A stretch of DNA of 15,582 nucleotides, from NCBI GenBank assembly GCA_021782675.1, contig JAJXUS010000004.1, positions 1 through 15,582 on the forward strand, written 5' to 3'. The stretch comes from Acidobacteriota bacterium. GTDB taxonomy: Bacteria; Acidobacteriota; Terriglobia; Terriglobales; Acidobacteriaceae. Positions 14,501-15,582 of the stretch are shown here, in pieces. Position 1 is the first letter of the stretch; each line of letters starts with the position of its first letter. The position numbers were made by a program, and so were the translations under genes. The notes beneath the pieces were generated by a model, which had not been told where the DNA came from, searched no databases, and was given only the letters and a program-made list of their open reading frames with translations.

Positions 14501-15125
14501 CGTTCGCGACAAAATCTCCGTTTCCCGTCCCTCGTGAATTCAGGGACGGAGCCAATACGGAGGTCAACTGGGCAATGTAGACCCAGTTTCGCCCGTTCAA
14601 CGGAGTGTTGTTGATGGTCCGCGTGCTCACAACCTGGCCGACGGAAGACTGCTGGGTCTGCAATAGCGGCGGCGCGCCGGTCACAGTCACCGTCTGGGCT
14701 ACATTGCCGACGGCTAGCTTGATCCGGACATTCAATGTTTGCTGGAGATTGAGATGCACGTGCTCCTGAGTCGTTTTTTTAAATCCTGGCGCCGTTACGG
14801 AGATTTCATAATTGCCAATGCGCACCGGCGCAAATGTATACACGCCGCTTCCATCGCTTGTCGTGTGCAATTGCAGACCTGTGCCGGTATTGATCAGGGT
14901 GATCGAGGCGCCGGGAATAATGGCGCCGGAAGCGTCCTGCACTGTGCCGGTAATGGCCCCTTGGTCGATCTGCGCCCGCCCCACCGTAGAGAACAGGAAG
15001 AGAACGGCGATTGCCGCTACCAGCGAAAGAATTGCTCTGACGCAACACCTTTGCGGATTTCTATCTTCTACTGCATTCCACGCAATCTCATGCTTGCCTC
15101 CTAAAACCCGAACGAAATCCTTCAT
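11523..15125 (-). CDS. TonB-dependent receptor with carboxypeptidase-regulatory-like N-terminal domain
   Basis: A 1200-residue outer-membrane receptor of the large Oar-like type that is abundant in Acidobacteriota. After a hydrophobic signal (~30-46, cleavage near 'GRAQ', 52) comes a CarboxypepD_reg-like beta-sandwich (~56-140: 'GAITGTVQDASGAIIPGASITLINTGTG' style), a plug (~145-270, with 'NNTPLNGRNW' and 'FVLDGVDNNMYG') and a long beta-barrel ending in the aromatic residue pattern '...SAKYEF'. It should import oligosaccharides or similar fragments using TonB energy. The n-region before the hydrophobic segment is about 30 residues, long for a signal peptide. The ATG at 15123-15125 follows GAGGGG by 11 bases; a perfect AGGAGG followed by an out-of-frame ATG occurs 34 bases inside. 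It has its own strong promoter and leads into the sulfatase. No clear TonB box was identified. Confidence 0.93.
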   Translation of the reverse strand: MKDFVRVLGGKHEIAWNAVEDRNPQRCCVRAILSLVAAIAVLFLFSTVGRAQIDQGAITGTVQDASGAIIPGASITLINTGTGLQLHTTSDGSGVYTFAPVRIGNYEISVTAPGFKKTTQEHVHLNLQQTLNVRIKLAVGNVAQTVTVTGAPPLLQTQQSSVGQVVSTRTINNTPLNGRNWVYIAQLTSVLAPSLNSRGTGNGDFVANGQIAYQNNFVLDGVDNNMYGISFTNHATYAIQPPPDALSEFNVQTSNYSAVLGHSAGAVVNTSIKSGTNQVHGSLWEYFRNTALDARDFNALTIPAYHENQFGATLGLPVIKNKLFFFGYAEANRISQGQTTTLAVPTPLMRQGNFTELLSTNLTGAAQPIRLFEPGSAGTQPVNCNTQQNVFCATQLNSIAKNILGLYPLPNTNGGKTYANYVVNTPATYNSWQWGSRMDWDISGKDQAFARFSYLHIPQNYPAPLGPILDGGNVNLEDGPSSILAENFAANETHIFSPSFSNVLGVGRVYTDNAFLQLNANNPNLASSLGFGGVPPGQFNGGLPKVNVTGMQHFGAQTYLPNDGWSNVYVIQDDATKILGNHTLKFGGIFQSIRFAGLQPPAGRGVYGYTGFYTSNPGKAFTGYGVADFLLDQMDSATVSNSFTGIYSRWYRAGYFEDDWKATQKLTLNLGLRYEYFEPNKEVGAYQGAFLITGPTAPGSGEATYTLPDQRRNTYLSPKFLGILSHSNVSLQYTGNQYLTTAQELNFSPRLGFAFTPTDKTVVSGGFGIFYGGLENIGGAPLLYNNYPFQFSSNFPRPNVCKPGNCATNGITIEKGFSAQLAGGVDNLGNYISTPNFQGVQPYLKTPYTESYNLSVQQALTPNLVATIGYVGNVNRHNPAYVDLNSPDALTDPRLNAQAAKPFPLIQSFQYSLNEGISDYNSLQTKLQKRYQNGLNFLASYTWAHSLDDTSIPLGGGTPYRNVNLIGIRNDYTNSTFDVRQRFTFNGYYELPFGRGRAHLNSSGGIINALAGGWASDLVFFAQTGEPFSVGTDLGRAGPNGAGSNAILIRNPFVPGGTPPPSNPGVVCATQTRTKLHWYNPCAFANPPLAFPNASIPGSPISTTKIGGLAALPYLGGRYNSAYGPGYERINMSLFKNFQTFRSQYLQVRVDIFNVLNTPAYGKPSVQDNSSNGGLITAPIFFQNFTPDARFFQLSAKYEF

Positions 15126-15184
15126 CTTTATCCGCCCCTCTGCATTTCAGACCAGATATCGTGTACGTTACCGAACCGAGGGGG

Positions 15185-15213
15185 ACTATATCTGTCGATT
15201 CCGAGACTGTCAA
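15185..15213 (-). promoter_or_regulatory. Strong sigma70-type promoter for the receptor-sulfatase unit
   Basis: On the minus strand TTGACA (15208-15213, exact consensus) and TATAGT (15185-15190, five of six) are separated by exactly 17 bases. Transcription would start near 15178, giving a leader of about 53 bases before the receptor ATG. The promoter lies just beyond the fucosidase stop, so the receptor unit can be expressed independently of the fucosidase. No clear operator palindrome is seen in the leader. Confidence 0.7.
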
Positions 15214-15229
15214 GAGACTGGCGCGACGC

Positions 15230-15582
15230 TCAGGCCAGGGAAACTTTCAGCGCGATCGCATCGTCGGAAAGTTTCTCCGCCGGCAGATGCACCCGCAAGG
15301 CCGCCGCCTCCTGTCGAAACCGCACCTTGCCGCCGTGCCCGAGCAGTTCCACCCGGACAATTTTTCCCGGTGACTGCGGACTCGCCGTTCCCAGCGCACG
15401 AACGACGGCCTCTTTCCCGGGCCAGCCCAGTACGATGGCGTAGATCACGGTGTTGGCCTTGTTACGCGTGAACCGCACGTCCGCCGGCCCCAGCTTGCGG
15501 ATGCTCTTGCCCTGGAAGGGTCCGCTCTTCACCGTGTCCGGCCCTTCCCCATAGATCTTCCAGGGGCGCGTGGCGTAGATCG
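15230..15582 (-). CDS. Alpha-L-fucosidase GH29, C-terminal part (runs off window)
   Basis: The last 116 codons of a gene that continues past the right edge. The frame opens with 'IYATRPWKIYGEGP' followed by 'DTVKSG', matching the 'IYGTRPW..FGEGP' strand that closes the catalytic domain of GH29 fucosidases. Then 'DVRFTRNKANTVIYAIVLGWPG' type spacing, 'VRALG', 'VELLGHGGKVRFRQ' and 'LRVHLPAEK' match the family's C-terminal beta-sandwich. The catalytic nucleophile region is outside the window. GH29 enzymes remove terminal alpha-L-fucose from glycans. It ends with TGA at 15230, 104 bases before the receptor start. Its G+C content is about 70% in two counted rows, higher than the receptor gene downstream. 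Confidence 0.85.
   Translation of the reverse strand, partial: IYATRPWKIYGEGPDTVKSGPFQGKSIRKLGPADVRFTRNKANTVIYAIVLGWPGKEAVVRALGTASPQSPGKIVRVELLGHGGKVRFRQEAAALRVHLPAEKLSDDAIALKVSLA

Noticed and set aside
1..15582. CRISPR array, tRNA, rRNA, integrase attachment site or toxin-antitoxin pair
   Set aside because: No spaced direct-repeat series, cloverleaf, ribosomal sequence, integrase or paired small genes were seen on either strand.

Overview
The window looks like chromosomal DNA of a soil Acidobacteriota bacterium (Acidobacteriaceae/Terriglobia type). The basis is the 1200-residue TonB-dependent receptor with an N-terminal carboxypeptidase-regulatory-like domain, a hallmark of that phylum, and the mix of secreted glycoside hydrolases, a Tat-exported sulfatase and branched-chain acyl-CoA catabolism. 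This is a judgement from protein style; no 16S or marker gene is present. Every intact gene lies on the minus strand, so transcription runs from high to low coordinates.

Left block (254-7520, mostly high G+C). In transcription order: an acyl-CoA carboxylase beta subunit of 3-methylcrotonyl-CoA type, a secreted GH18 glycosidase, HMG-CoA lyase, a MarR regulator, a CLC anion transporter with two CBS domains, a LiuC-type 3-methylglutaconyl-CoA hydratase, and a YbgC-type acyl-CoA thioesterase. The carboxylase, hydratase and lyase are three consecutive steps of leucine/isovalerate breakdown to acetoacetate and acetyl-CoA. The carboxylase alpha (biotin) subunit and isovaleryl-CoA dehydrogenase are not here. 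The GH18 gene is wedged between carboxylase and lyase with about 10-base gaps. The marR-clc pair has its own palindromic operator.

Middle (7521-8365). This stretch has no intact gene. It holds a probable promoter and an inverted repeat upstream of the carboxylase, one copy of a short palindromic repeat whose second copy lies at 183-213, a longer hairpin, and a decayed IS5-family transposase with an internal deletion and a lost C-terminus.

Right block (8366-15582). In transcription order: the C-terminal end of a GH29 alpha-L-fucosidase running off the window, a strong sigma70-type promoter, the TonB-dependent receptor, a Tat-exported type I sulfatase, and a secreted clan GH-A hydrolase resembling GH51 alpha-L-arabinofuranosidases. 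The receptor, sulfatase and GH-A genes have visibly lower G+C than the left block and the fucosidase end. Together they look like a small locus for a sulfated, fucose- and/or arabinose-bearing polysaccharide: sulfatase and glycosidases trim the glycan outside the cytoplasm and the receptor imports fragments through the outer membrane.

No tRNA, rRNA or CRISPR array was recognised. The most unusual items are the GH18 gene inside the leucine operon, the atypical CLC protein lacking the usual proton glutamate, the compositional island next to an IS relic, and the palindromic repeat pair with compensatory changes.
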